A DNA stretch of 64,000 nucleotides. It comes from Bacillus sp. FJAT-25509. Lineage in GTDB: Bacteria > Bacillota > Bacilli > Bacillales > Bacillaceae_G. The notes beneath the pieces are model-generated. The model was not told where the DNA came from, ran no database searches, and saw only the letters and a list, made by a program, of their open reading frames with translations. Below are positions 9,498 through 18,030 of this stretch, one piece after another; position 1 is the first letter of the stretch; each line of letters opens with the position of its first letter. A program made the position numbers and the translations under genes. The DNA is taken from contig NZ_LJIZ01000038.1 of assembly GCF_001420605.1 (NCBI RefSeq), forward strand, positions 124,001 to 188,000. Reading direction: 5' to 3'.

Positions 9498-9529
9498 GAA
9501 AAAGTCGCATATTATTGCGACTTTTTTTG
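9498..9529 (+). terminator. Intrinsic terminator after the S53 protease
   Basis: AAAAGTCGCA and TGCGACTTTT form the stem, followed by a T-run. Confidence 0.9.
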
Positions 9530-9858
9530 AGTATTGAAATATAAAATGGTCAATAGGGAAAATAGAGATTATCTGAACATTTATTTAATGATGAAATTAT
9601 CATTTTTTTGGATGATCTATTAATGGTTTTAAATGTTAATATGTTTGAGAAATTCATGTTCCAATAGTCACTAGTAATGAATTTTTTCGGTAGTTAAAAA
9701 TATTATGAGCTATATTTTAGAAAAACAAATTAGTTGATTAGTTTAATTAATGTTCGATATTAATTGACCTACAAGCAGATTAATATACAACAGTTAGGAT
9801 ACTCTAAGTAAAGGCTATTTGATAAGGTTTTATTGCAGTTTGTATTTTGATGAATAAG
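9530..9858. other. AT-rich intergenic region
   Basis: No ORF with a ribosome site and no clear regulatory sequence is visible. It ends at the dispersed repeat that follows. Confidence 0.5.
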
Positions 9859-9995
9859 TTGATTGGAACGGAGGGGTGCTCGACTCCTATGGGATAAGCG
9901 GGAAGGCTGAGACCCCGCAGGCTTGCCGAGGAGGCTCAGGTCTCGCCCCATGGAAAGCGAGCATCCTGTAGTGGAAGTCAACATCATTCGACTCC
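9859..9995. repeat. Dispersed Bacillaceae palindromic repeat (REP/MITE-like)
   Basis: A GC-rich island in an AT-rich background. The core reads GCTGAGACCCCGCAGGC, then CGAGGAGGCTCAGGTCTCG, and the outer parts GGGTGCTCGACTCC and GGAAAGCGAGCATCC are partly complementary, so it can fold into a long hairpin. Elements of this type are scattered in many Bacillaceae genomes. It lies between the convergent S53 and azlD genes and breaks neither. An 85-codon minus-strand ORF across it is an artefact of the repeat. Confidence 0.75.
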
Positions 9996-10081
9996 TTTTA
10001 CGAAAATTTGGTAATTTAATCGACAAGGTTGTTTTTCTTCACGCTGTTTATTATTTAGACTAGCTTATGAATAGATAATAA

Positions 10082-10387
10082 CTAAATAAAATAAAGTTTC
10101 ATCACTAAAACCGTTCCTATTGCTCCAAAAACAACGAAAATGATATGTAATCTAAGTAATGATAAGATAATTGCAACTAATCCACCAATCAGTCCGACAC
10201 TCATATTTCCTTTTTGAACACTTAATATTCCTGGAAAAATTAATGCACCCAATGCAGCATATGGAACGCCTTTTAACCAAGAGGATACCCAGTTTGGAAA
10301 TTGAATCCGATCAACAATAAATACTGGAATAATACGGGGAATCATAGTCACTAAGCACATTCCTATAACAAGTAAAAAGACAATCAT
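10082..10387 (-). CDS. azlD: AzlD-family branched-chain amino-acid exporter small subunit
   Basis: A 101-residue membrane protein with about four hydrophobic segments and the AzlD-type N-terminus (IGMCLVTMIPRIIPVF). Proteins of this family work with AzlC to export branched-chain amino acids and analogues. The start ATG (10387) has GGAGATC upstream and overlaps the azlC stop by four bases, so the pair is translationally coupled. Confidence 0.88.
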   Translation of the reverse strand: MIVFLLVIGMCLVTMIPRIIPVFIVDRIQFPNWVSSWLKGVPYAALGALIFPGILSVQKGNMSVGLIGGLVAIILSLLRLHIIFVVFGAIGTVLVMKLYFI

Positions 10388-11124
10388 TCTTTGTGATCTC
10401 CTTTCATTAATACAATTGCAAGTAAACTAGCAAGAATGGAAGACAAAATTAATGACCAACCTTGACTTAAAAAAGAAGAAAGGATGAAATTTAGAAGCAT
10501 ACTCACTAATACGATTAAACACGCTCTCCAATTTGTACGAATGGCTGGGGTTAGTAACCCGATAAACATAGCGTATAAAGATATTCCCATGCTTTCACTA
10601 ATAATCTTTGGAATAAGTTTAGAAAAAACAACCCCTAAAATAGTACCGCTTATCCATGTACAATAAGCAATTGTATGTAATGTAATCAAATAAGTGGATG
10701 AATAACCTGCTGAATTGCTTTTTTTACCTAAAGTAGTAACAGCAAAATTTTCATCTGTTAGTGTGATAGATAAGTAGACTCTATGCCAAAATGGTAGGGT
10801 TTTAAATTGATGATTAAATGATAGACTCATAACAAAGTTTCTAAAATTTAAAATAAATGTAGCAATATAGATCTGGAAAAAACTAACTCCTGCCAAATAC
10901 ATGGATAATCCCATAAACTGACTAGCTCCAGCATATACAAGCGCACTAAATGAAAGAGTATTTAGTACATCAATGTCAGCTTGCTTTGCAATTAATCCGA
11001 ATGTAAAAGCAACTGGTAAATAGCCAATAATTAAAGGAACAGACGCTAAAAATCCGTCCTTCATTTCCTTACTACGATTCGCTTTTGTGTGTGTAGTTTT
11101 TGATTGTTGCAAAACAGTAGACAT
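10384..11124 (-). CDS. azlC: AzlC-family branched-chain amino-acid exporter large subunit
   Basis: A 246-residue membrane protein with the AzlC signature region (IGYLPVAFTFGLIAKQ) and YAGASQFMGLSMY motif. About seven hydrophobic segments follow a short charged N-terminus. GAAGGGAG lies ahead of the start on the minus strand. With azlD it forms the exporter; no AzlB-type regulator is adjacent. Substrate is inferred from the family only. Confidence 0.9.
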   Translation of the reverse strand: MSTVLQQSKTTHTKANRSKEMKDGFLASVPLIIGYLPVAFTFGLIAKQADIDVLNTLSFSALVYAGASQFMGLSMYLAGVSFFQIYIATFILNFRNFVMSLSFNHQFKTLPFWHRVYLSITLTDENFAVTTLGKKSNSAGYSSTYLITLHTIAYCTWISGTILGVVFSKLIPKIISESMGISLYAMFIGLLTPAIRTNWRACLIVLVSMLLNFILSSFLSQGWSLILSSILASLLAIVLMKGDHKE

Positions 11125-11738
11125 GTTAAGTTATAAACTCCCTTCAATTAAAATATCCTTTAGTAAAATTAGAACGTTGAGATGACAGCTTTTGAAAATC
11201 ATTCCTTTACCTTATATTTCCGTATACATGCTTATGTATTGTTGAAAATTGGTTGGCCATCAAAGAGTGTCATATGATTATACTATAAAAATGAGAAAAT
11301 TTTCATAATAGTAAAAATATATTTTTTTATATTTAAGCACTTTTTTAATTTTAAAATTAAAGTGCATTTGAAGTTAAAAAAAAGAGGAGTTTTTTGAAAT
11401 GCTATAAAAAATTTTTGACTTATTCATGAAATTTATAAATTATAGGTAATATTTTCCAATAATAAATGATAAGGATTAATAATAAAAACATACTTGGCCA
11501 TATTTTTTTAAACATTTTTCCACCTTAATAATAATTTAGTTTATTAACAAGTGTGCCGAAACTTAAGAGAAAATATTCCATTTTAATCACTATTCTACAA
11601 TTTTTGGTAATTAATGAATTATTAGAGGTTCTTAAAATATGTGTACGATACGGTCTATTAACTACTTTTAATACTAAATAAAAAGCAATTCTGTTATAAT
11701 GTTAACTAGAATGTAAAGATGGGAAGGGATGTAAGTTA
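11125..11738. other. Intergenic region between azlC and ccdA
   Basis: Divergent spacer, very AT-rich. It carries the ccdA promoter at 11692-11700 at its right end. No ORF or repeat is convincing in the rest. Confidence 0.5.
11692..11700 (+). promoter_or_regulatory. Extended -10 promoter for ccdA
   Basis: TGTTATAAT is a good extended -10 element 38 bases before the ccdA start. The -35 is weak. Confidence 0.5.
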
Positions 11739-12446
11739 ATGGGGGATTTAAATATTGGTATTGCATTTGGAGCGGGATTTCTCTCCTTTATTTCTCCATG
11801 TTGTCTACCGATTTATCCAGCGTTTTTATCGTATATTACAGGGGTATCTTTAAGTGATTTACAAAATGAAAAAAGAATACATAAAAGTAAAATCTTACTA
11901 CATACTTTGTTCTTTTTATTAGGTTTTACAATTATTTTTATTGTTTTAGGTTTTAGCACTTCCATAATTGGCTCTTTTTTTATGCGTTATCAAGACTTTA
12001 TTCGTCAAGTTGGTGCGATTTTAATTGTATTTTTAGGATTAGTCGTAACGGGTATATTTCAGCCGAAGTTTTTAATGAATGATCGTAGATTTCAATTTTC
12101 AAAACGTCCTTCAGGATTTTTAGGTTCTACTTTAATTGGATTAGCATTTGCGGCAGGTTGGACACCTTGTACTGGACCAATTTTAACTTCAGTATTTGCC
12201 CTTGCAGTTAGTAATCCAGGTTCAAGTTTATTCTATATGTTAGCATACACATTTGGATTTTCTATTCCATTTTTTGTTTTATCCTTTTATTTAGGCTCGC
12301 TAGGTTGGATTAAAAAGTATTCACATAAAATCGTCGTTTTTGGTGGATATCTCATGATCATAATGGGAATCATGTTATATTTTGATTGGTTAACTAAAAT
12401 TACAATTTATTTTACTAGATTTTTTGGTGGATTTACTGGATTTTAA
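11739..12446 (+). CDS. ccdA: CcdA thiol-disulfide transporter for cytochrome c biogenesis
   Basis: A 235-residue membrane protein with six predicted helices. The redox Cys sites of the CcdA/DsbD-beta family are visible in SPCCLPIYP (residues 19-27) and AGWTPCTGP near residue 145. CcdA passes electrons from cytoplasmic thioredoxin to extracytoplasmic thiol proteins, in Bacillus to ResA and StoA for cytochrome c maturation and spore cortex synthesis. In this order (ccdA, yneI relic, ccdC, yneK) it matches the B. subtilis locus. Ribosome site is GGAAGGGATG. Confidence 0.93.
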   Translation: MGDLNIGIAFGAGFLSFISPCCLPIYPAFLSYITGVSLSDLQNEKRIHKSKILLHTLFFLLGFTIIFIVLGFSTSIIGSFFMRYQDFIRQVGAILIVFLGLVVTGIFQPKFLMNDRRFQFSKRPSGFLGSTLIGLAFAAGWTPCTGPILTSVFALAVSNPGSSLFYMLAYTFGFSIPFFVLSFYLGSLGWIKKYSHKIVVFGGYLMIIMGIMLYFDWLTKITIYFTRFFGGFTGF

Positions 12447-12460
12447 ACATTATTTTTCCA

Positions 12461-12535
12461 ATGTAAAAAAATGCAGGATTTGAAGTAATTGGATTTGCAA
12501 TCGATGTGGTAGAAGCAGTATTATATAATAATTAA
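12461..12535 (+). pseudogene. Relic of a CheY-like receiver gene (yneI position)
   Basis: After ccdA an ATG is followed at once by TAA, and the same frame then reads KNAGFEVIGFAIDVVEAV before a stop at 12533. This matches the second helix/strand of a response-regulator receiver (the usual pattern is AGFEVVG-A-DG-EAV). B. subtilis has the single-domain receiver gene yneI exactly here, between ccdA and ccdC/yneJ. The Asp-acceptor part and the rest are gone, so this is a remnant, not a gene. Confidence 0.7.
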
Positions 12536-12645
12536 AGAACAAAGGTTGCAAAGATTAAGTGCTTTTTATTCACAAAACAGTATTAATAAGTATCAGCATA
12601 TAAGTATTATTATTCTTTAAGAATGAGAAAAAGGTAGTGAAAAAA

Positions 12646-13137
12646 ATGAGTAAAGATATGAGTATAATTTTTAGCACAGTTTTAGCAACTTGTATGGCTT
12701 TAGGTGTTATTGTCGTTAGACTAAAAGCTGCTAAAAAGCCAACAAATTTAAAAAAAATAATTTTACCTCCATTTTTTATGAGTAGTGGAGCTTTAATGTA
12801 CTTAGTACCTGAGTTTAGATTAACTGGTTCTGAAGTATTAGAAGCTGTTTGTATGGGAGTATTTTTTTCGTTATTTTTAATTAAAACGTCTAAATTTGAA
12901 ATTGTAGATAATGAAATTTATTTAAAAAGATCAAAAGCATTTGTCTTTATCTTACTTGGTTTATTAGTAGTTCGAATCGTGATGAAGTTATATTTAAGTT
13001 CATCAATCGATGTAGGCCAATTAAGTGGTATGTTCTTCTTATTAGCATTTTCAATGATTGTTCCTTGGCGCTTAGCAATGTACAAATCATATCAAAAAAT
13101 GAGAAGACAGCTTCCATCAAATACAATTATTACATGA
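12646..13137 (+). CDS. ccdC: CcdC/YneJ-family membrane protein
   Basis: A 163-residue protein with about five membrane segments, matching the CcdC (YneJ) family in length, in RLKAAKKPTNLKKIILPP near the N-terminus and in PWRLAMYKSYQKM near the C-terminus. It accompanies ccdA in Bacillus but its biochemical role is not settled. ATG 12646 fits the AAAAAGG ribosome site better than the GTG three codons earlier. It shares a terminator with the convergent gene on its right. Confidence 0.85.
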   Translation: MSKDMSIIFSTVLATCMALGVIVVRLKAAKKPTNLKKIILPPFFMSSGALMYLVPEFRLTGSEVLEAVCMGVFFSLFLIKTSKFEIVDNEIYLKRSKAFVFILLGLLVVRIVMKLYLSSSIDVGQLSGMFFLLAFSMIVPWRLAMYKSYQKMRRQLPSNTIIT

Positions 13138-13171
13138 AAAAACGTGTACCTTATCGGTACACGTTTTTATT
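13136..13171. terminator. Bidirectional terminator between ccdC and yneK
   Basis: AAAAACGTGTACC and GGTACACGTTTTT form a strong hairpin with A-run and T-run on the two sides. It serves both convergent genes and overlaps the yneK stop codon. Confidence 0.9.
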
Positions 13172-13598
13172 TTGCAAGTAAATGCTTATAATCAGTAAAA
13201 TCAATTTCTTTTTTCTTCAATGTTTTAACTAAAAATGCATGATCACGTTTAGGGGTTGCTTTGATATAACCTTCAATAATTAAACCTTGTGTAATTTGCG
13301 GAGCGTTAGCTATTAGAGCTAACTCACCAATTTTTCCTGCTATTTTATCTCGAGCTATATCTCTAAATAAAGTTGGAACAGGTTTTACTAATTCTTCAAG
13401 TAATTCTTTCTGTTCAGTTGACCATAAATGTCTTGTTTGTTGTAAATATTCTTCCTGCCAATCTAAAATCGATTTCCCATCCTCTTTAGGTAATCTTTTT
13501 AAAAACTTTCTGAACATAAAGTATCCGCCGATTGACATCATTCCTAACAAGAAAATTGTCCATAAGACAATCATAATTTGAGAAAAGAACGAAAACAT
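13167..13598 (-). CDS. yneK: YneK-like DUF2621 protein
   Basis: 143 residues from ATG 13598, which has AAGGAGGA directly upstream on the minus strand; a longer frame to 13655 lacks a ribosome site. One N-terminal membrane helix (about residues 5-27) is followed by a soluble helical domain with ILDWQEEYL and PVPTLFRDIARDKIAGKIGE, typical of DUF2621. Found at the same place as B. subtilis yneK. Function unknown. Confidence 0.8.
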   Translation of the reverse strand: MFSFFSQIMIVLWTIFLLGMMSIGGYFMFRKFLKRLPKEDGKSILDWQEEYLQQTRHLWSTEQKELLEELVKPVPTLFRDIARDKIAGKIGELALIANAPQITQGLIIEGYIKATPKRDHAFLVKTLKKKEIDFTDYKHLLAK

Positions 13599-13784
13599 AT
13601 GTATCCTCCTTGTATTAGGTAAACATACCACTATTATAGTAAGAAAATATGACAAGTATCAAGCAAGTACATATGTTTTTTGTCAAAAAATGACCATTTA
13701 TTTTTAAGTACTAGTTTCATTTTAAGTATTTGAATCATATAGTAGAAAAAATAAAGAAAAAAGTCGTAGAGGAGGCGAAAGAAT

Positions 13785-14255
13785 GTGAAACAAACTAAAT
13801 TCTCTTCTCACTTTACTTTTCTGAGTGTTTTATTTTATTTGGCCGCAAGCTCAATATTCCTAGTCATTCTGTACAAGTTAATATCAATGCTAGTAGGAAA
13901 TGGAAATGAAATTAAGACTTATTTGCAAATCGCTGTAGTCGTTATTGTTTTAAGTATTACAGCTTTCCGCCTAATTCGAAGTGATATTGTCTTAATCCAG
14001 GATGAAATTATTATTCATAAAGGCATTCTAACAGTTAAACTGAAGGTCAATGATATTACAGAAATAAAGCAACTAGTCGAAGTTTTTGGAAAAAATAAAG
14101 AAATAATAACCTTATTAATTCATATTAACGAGTCAGTACAACCAATTATGTTAACCCTCGAAAATCCAAAAGCCTTTATAAGTGAACTTTTAAATTTAAA
14201 TTCTGACATAATATTTGATGAAGAATTGATTATTTTAGTAAATAAAAATAATTAA
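13785..14255 (+). CDS. Small membrane protein with a bacterial PH-like domain
   Basis: 156 residues. GTG 13785 is the start; GGAGG lies nine bases before it, and the overlapping ATG at 13783 would stop at once. Two membrane helices (about 14-34 and 45-63) precede a cytoplasmic beta-rich part with IVLIQDEIIIHKGILTVKL, the pattern of bacterial PH-like (bPH) domains. No catalytic motif. It is not part of the conserved block. Its role is unknown. Confidence 0.65.
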   Translation: MKQTKFSSHFTFLSVLFYLAASSIFLVILYKLISMLVGNGNEIKTYLQIAVVVIVLSITAFRLIRSDIVLIQDEIIIHKGILTVKLKVNDITEIKQLVEVFGKNKEIITLLIHINESVQPIMLTLENPKAFISELLNLNSDIIFDEELIILVNKNN

Positions 14256-14262
14256 TAAATGA

Positions 14263-14300
14263 AAGCCAAGTTTATTTAAATGTAGACTTGGCTTTTTGTT
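14263..14300 (+). terminator. Intrinsic terminator
   Basis: AAAGCCAAGT and ACTTGGCTTT pair, followed by TTGTTTTG. It ends the PH-like gene. Confidence 0.85.
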
Positions 14301-14302
14301 TT

Positions 14303-14760
14303 GTAAAATAGTGAAGTCTTTATTAAGTGAAACCCGATTTAATAACATATTTAGACTATGATTATAAAAAAAGTTTATGTAAGTCGAGATTTCATGCTTC
14401 CTGTAGATCATACAGGAGACGATCAACATTCAGATGAAAAAAGCGACATTCTTTATTCTCAAGTTTAGATTGGTTGTGCTTTTGGTGATTTGGTATTTGT
14501 TCATTTAAGGAACACCTTGGATTTGATGTAGGATAACCTTTTAATGAATCCAAACAGTATGGTGTTTCCTACACATTTTTTTGGGAAAACGAAAGAGTAA
14601 AATCACATCAAATATGCGGCTATTTTTAATGTGGTATAAGTCAGATTATTTGCATAATAATAGTATCTAAAGTAGTTTTTCTACTGAAAACACTGCTATA
14701 TAAGCCTGAATGTATAGCTAATCCCCACCTTTTGAAAAAACATAATAAAGGAGGAGTGTT
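14303..14760. other. Intergenic region with two inverted repeats
   Basis: No gene. TCCTGTA and TACAGGA pair at 14399-14417. A larger interrupted palindrome lies at 14509-14569: GGAACACC/GGTGTTTCC outside and TTGGATT/AATCCAA inside, with an asymmetric loop. No T-run follows, so it is not an ordinary terminator; a decayed mobile repeat is possible. Confidence 0.4.
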
Positions 14761-15318
14761 ATGCTTAAATCAAAAAAAGGCATCATTTTTTTAGCTGTGT
14801 TAATACTTTTTGCACTATGCTTTTTCATAAGAACTTCTTTTCAAAAGAATGGAAATAATGAAAAAAATATTGTAAAAAGTATTCAATCAATTAAAGGTAA
14901 TGAAAGTAAAGATACAATTGAAATCCTAAAAATTTTTGATTCTAATAATGGCAATGACCGAACCGTTGCATTCCTATATAATAATTCTCCAGGATATATA
15001 CATTTCTTTAAAAATAAAGATGGAAACTATAAAATGACATATAGTGAAAGTCGTACAAATGCTTCTCATGCGTTTTTTTTTATTAAATTAGGAAAAGTCA
15101 TGAAAATGGATCACGTACTTATCGTTACAAACGTAGATACAACTGTTACAACAATGAAATTAACAGTTATTGGTGAATCAACAAAAGAATTTGTATTTAA
15201 CTTACATCCAAAATCTGCCTCATTAATTAAATTAGAAAATATGCCTAAGCCCCTAAATGGCCATGATTTTAGGTTTGAATATGAGTATTTTGAAAAAGAT
15301 GGTAAGCAGGTTAAATAA
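14761..15318 (+). CDS. Unrecognised membrane-anchored extracytoplasmic protein
   Basis: 185 residues with an excellent ribosome site (AAAGGAGG). One N-terminal hydrophobic helix (residues 8-26) followed by a Ser/Lys/Asn-rich, beta-type domain suggests a signal anchor and export. No Cys lipobox, no repeats and no known domain is recognised. It is followed by a terminator and then by a broken DUF5412 gene of similar architecture. Confidence 0.7.
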   Translation: MLKSKKGIIFLAVLILFALCFFIRTSFQKNGNNEKNIVKSIQSIKGNESKDTIEILKIFDSNNGNDRTVAFLYNNSPGYIHFFKNKDGNYKMTYSESRTNASHAFFFIKLGKVMKMDHVLIVTNVDTTVTTMKLTVIGESTKEFVFNLHPKSASLIKLENMPKPLNGHDFRFEYEYFEKDGKQVK

Positions 15319-15360
15319 GATAACTTATCGATTTAACGCATGCAATAGTTGAAGAACCTT

Positions 15361-15390
15361 TAAGCTGCTTCGGTAGCTTTTTTTTTTTCG
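15361..15390 (+). terminator. Intrinsic terminator
   Basis: AAGCTGC-TTCG-GTAGCTT is a short UUCG-type hairpin followed by ten or more T residues. Confidence 0.85.
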
Positions 15391-15472
15391 AGGAAATGGC
15401 AGGATAGTTGCATAGGAAACAAATGATTATATGTTATATTAATTAATAAAACGTCCATCTGGGGGAGAACTT

Positions 15473-15856
15473 TTGGCTAAGAAATATAGATAAATAACGA
15501 TTGGATTAATAATAATTTTATTACCTGTTCTAATTTGGATTTCATACCATATTTATATGACATTCTTCGCACCACCTACTTTAAGCTATATTCCAAAAGG
15601 TAAATTAATCGAACAAATTAAGTCTCCAAATCAAGATTATACTTTAAAAGCGTACGTATCGAGCGGAGGAGCAACAACAGACTATGCTATTAGGGGAGAA
15701 TTAATCTTTAACAAAAAAGATATTAAACCTAAAAACATTTATTGGAATTATCATGAAGAGAAAGCAAATATAAAATGGATAAAGAATAACACTGTGATAA
15801 TAAATGGTCATAAACTAATTGTTCCAAATCAAACTTACGATTTTCGTAATGAGTAA
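15473..15856 (+). pseudogene. DUF5412-family gene with an early stop codon
   Basis: The frame opens with TTG 15473 eight bases after GGGGGAG. After six codons (AKKYR) it hits TAA at 15491-15493. Beyond the stop the same frame continues as a membrane helix (ITIGLIIILLPVLIW) and then a full DUF5412 domain (SPNQDYTLKAYVSSGGATTDYAIRGEL is the region; NIYWNYHEE and IIINGHKL are typical motifs). One base change would restore a 127-residue protein. Internal ATG 15557 would give a 99-residue product without the helix and has no ribosome site. Probably inactivated, or a sequencing error. Confidence 0.75.
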
Positions 15857-15987
15857 AACACGATTGAACGAAAGCATTCAACACTTGAAGTTCGCGAGCC
15901 GCTAAAATGCGGTGCAAAGAATGATTCAATCGAATCATTAAGAATAACCAATATATACTTATTAAACTTAAAAGTGGTCAAATATTT

Positions 15988-16700
15988 ATGACTGAATCGC
16001 AAATTATTATTGGAATTCCTGGTATTTGGAAAAATAGAACTGAATTAATACAGACCGTTGCTACTAAAAGTGAAGGTTATTTGCTGGCTGGAAATATCAT
16101 ACATAACGCACAAAAAAACATTGGATTTCAAGTTGAAGTCTATGATCATGAACCAAATCTAAAGGAATCATTCATTTATGCATGCAGAGATTCCTTTCAA
16201 CAATCATTACTAGATAACAAACTTATACCATATATATAATTGCAGATGTAGGAAATATAGAAGATGTAAAAGAAGTTGAAGATGTAGGGGATGCCTTATT
16301 AAAAGCAGGAGGATTAGCCATTAAAATTGAATCTTCTGGTGTTGCTTATACAAAAAAGGAGTGGAACGAACTTAATTCGAATAATGAGATATTTCCTCTC
16401 TATTCACATTTTGTCACTCTAATTGGAGGAGAGGAGTGTTATTTCTCATGTGGTATGAAGGCATTTTGTCTGCCAGACGTTGTAACTCCGTCTACAATTG
16501 ACCCTATAGAAGCAGCTGACATTTTAAATAATTTTAATTTCTATAATATAATTGAGAACCCAACTTTTAATAATGGTGAAACATTTAGTATCAGCGAAGA
16601 CGGTCATGTATTAAAGATAACTGCAATTAATGATGATAGATATGATCAAGAGGATTTGTATTTTAACCCATTTGGATTGCTAGAATTAAAACAAATATAA
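15988..16700 (+). pseudogene. DUF4261 gene, frameshifted in a TA run
   Basis: The first 83 codons (TESQIIIGIPGIWKNRTEL onward) end at TAA 16237-16239. From 16239 the next frame continues without a break in family sense: IADVGNIEDVKEVEDVGDAL, then LLKAGGLAIKIESSG, the FVTLIGGEECYFSCGM motif, and the C-terminal FNPFGLLELK. Both halves belong to one DUF4261 protein of about 236 residues. The shift lies in TATATATA (16231-16238); removing one TA unit restores the frame exactly. Function of the family is unknown. No clear ribosome site precedes ATG 15988. Confidence 0.8.
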
Positions 16701-16951
16701 AAAATATTTAACGTATTTCTTATGCAACTAATTCAGTGCAATTGTTCCTTTAGAGTTCCTAAAAGTTGTTTACTTTGACTGCCTTTTTTTAACTTCTAAT
16801 TGCAATATCTTAATTTACTAATGGACATTAATAAGTATTTAAAACTTTAATTAAGAATAATTTTCAATTACAAGTGTTATGAATAGTTAGGTTACTTTAG
16901 TTTATGTTACAATGATGTACAGTACATAATTGTAGGGGGAATATAGCACTA

Positions 16952-17656
16952 ATGAGTAAAAAGAAAAAATCTAATGGTAATCAAACGTTTGCTATTTCTG
17001 TATTTGTTGGAATAGTTGTTTTAGTTGGAGCATTATTTTTAGTTTCAAAATTGCAAGATAAAAAGACTGAAGAAGTTTATCCAGCAATTGCAGGAGTAAA
17101 TCAAGTAAAAGTTGATGGGTTTGACACGAAGGATCAACCAACATTTAGCAATAAAAATGCAAAAGTTGAAGTAGTTGAATTTGGTGATTATAAATGTCCA
17201 ATTTGTGCTCAATGGAATAAAGTAGTTTTTCCTCAACTTAAAGCCGATTATATTGATAATGGTTTAATCAATTTTTCATTTATTAACTATCCGTTTATTT
17301 CGAAAGATTCAAATTTAGCTGCACTTGCATCAGAAGTAGTTTATAAAACTCATAAAGATTCATTTTGGAAGTTTCAAGAGCAAATCTATTTAAAACAAGA
17401 AGATGAAACAACTACTTGGGCTACACCTGATAAACTTGCAAGTATTGCGAAATCTGTTATTCCGAATTTAGATGAAAAACAATTTAAAAAAGATTTATAC
17501 AAAAAAGATGCAATGAAACAAGTTGCAAACGACGTTGCAATTGCAAACCATTATGGTGTTAACGGAACACCTACAATATTTGTAAATGGTAAAGCAGTGG
17601 ACAACCCTAGCTTAGAATCAATTAAAGCAGCTATTGACGCTGAAATAAACAAATAA
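16952..17656 (+). CDS. bdbD: BdbD/DsbA-like thiol-disulfide oxidoreductase
   Basis: 234 residues: an N-terminal membrane anchor (about 10-30) and a DsbA-type thioredoxin domain with the active site CPIC at Cys82-Cys85 and the cis-Pro loop NGTPTIFVNGK. It would introduce disulfides into exported proteins, as BdbD does with the quinone-linked BdbC; no bdbC is adjacent. GTAGGGGGA precedes ATG 16952. Promoter-like TTATGTTACAAT lies about 50 bases upstream. Identity as the true BdbD orthologue, versus another DsbA-like protein, is not certain. Confidence 0.85.
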   Translation: MSKKKKSNGNQTFAISVFVGIVVLVGALFLVSKLQDKKTEEVYPAIAGVNQVKVDGFDTKDQPTFSNKNAKVEVVEFGDYKCPICAQWNKVVFPQLKADYIDNGLINFSFINYPFISKDSNLAALASEVVYKTHKDSFWKFQEQIYLKQEDETTTWATPDKLASIAKSVIPNLDEKQFKKDLYKKDAMKQVANDVAIANHYGVNGTPTIFVNGKAVDNPSLESIKAAIDAEINK

Positions 17657-17661
17657 TTAAG

Positions 17662-17694
17662 AAAGGTATGCGGAATTATCGCATACCTTTTTTG
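17662..17694 (+). terminator. Intrinsic terminator after the bdbD-like gene
   Basis: AAAGGTATGCG and CGCATACCTTT pair around GAATTAT, followed by TTTT. Confidence 0.9.
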
Positions 17695-17703
17695 TATAGC
17701 AAA

Positions 17704-17862
17704 TTACATTTTTTTCTTTACACGTGCATCTGCTTGAGCTGAACGCTCTTGAGCCTCTATATCCTCATGATCTGCTAATTCCGCTGAATACTCAACATCG
17801 AGTCCATCAGGCTTTACATTCTTATTAAAATTAGAATTGAAAGTACTTTGCTTATTCTTCAA
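17704..17862 (-). CDS. YfhD-like small acidic/hydrophilic protein
   Basis: A 52-residue protein starting at TTG 17862 with GGAGGG seven bases upstream on the minus strand. It contains DGLDVEYSAELADHEDIEAQ, the pattern of the YfhD family of small Bacillus proteins. It sits beside sspP on the same strand, in a cluster of spore genes, so expression in the forespore is plausible. Function unknown. Confidence 0.7.
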   Translation of the reverse strand: MKNKQSTFNSNFNKNVKPDGLDVEYSAELADHEDIEAQERSAQADARVKKKM

Positions 17863-17895
17863 ATTAAACCCTCCATTATAACTAACTAATTTAAA

Positions 17896-18030
17896 TTACA
17901 TGTCGTGGCTACTATGTTTTTTCTGTCTTGTATGATTTTGGTTCTTTACTTTATGAGAACCGCTTAATGGTTTTGGTTGTCCACTTTCATGATCGATAGG
18001 GCTATTTCTTTTTGATGATTTGTTTGTCAT
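17896..18030 (-). CDS. sspP: Small acid-soluble spore protein P
   Basis: A 44-residue, highly basic protein. The C-terminal half ([20 protein letters not shown] and SSHDM) is the SspP signature; B. subtilis SspP (CotL) is 48 residues. ATG 18030 follows GGAAGGTGAC. A minor spore protein of the forespore. In B. subtilis it is next to sspO and citB; here sspO is 670 bases away, with a small gene between. Confidence 0.9.
   Translation of the reverse strand: MTNKSSKRNSPIDHESGQPKPLSGSHKVKNQNHTRQKKHSSHDM

Noticed and set aside
9769-10026. 85-codon minus-strand ORF
   Set aside because: It runs through the dispersed palindromic repeat, has no ribosome site and its peptide is low-complexity Ser/Arg typical of that repeat.
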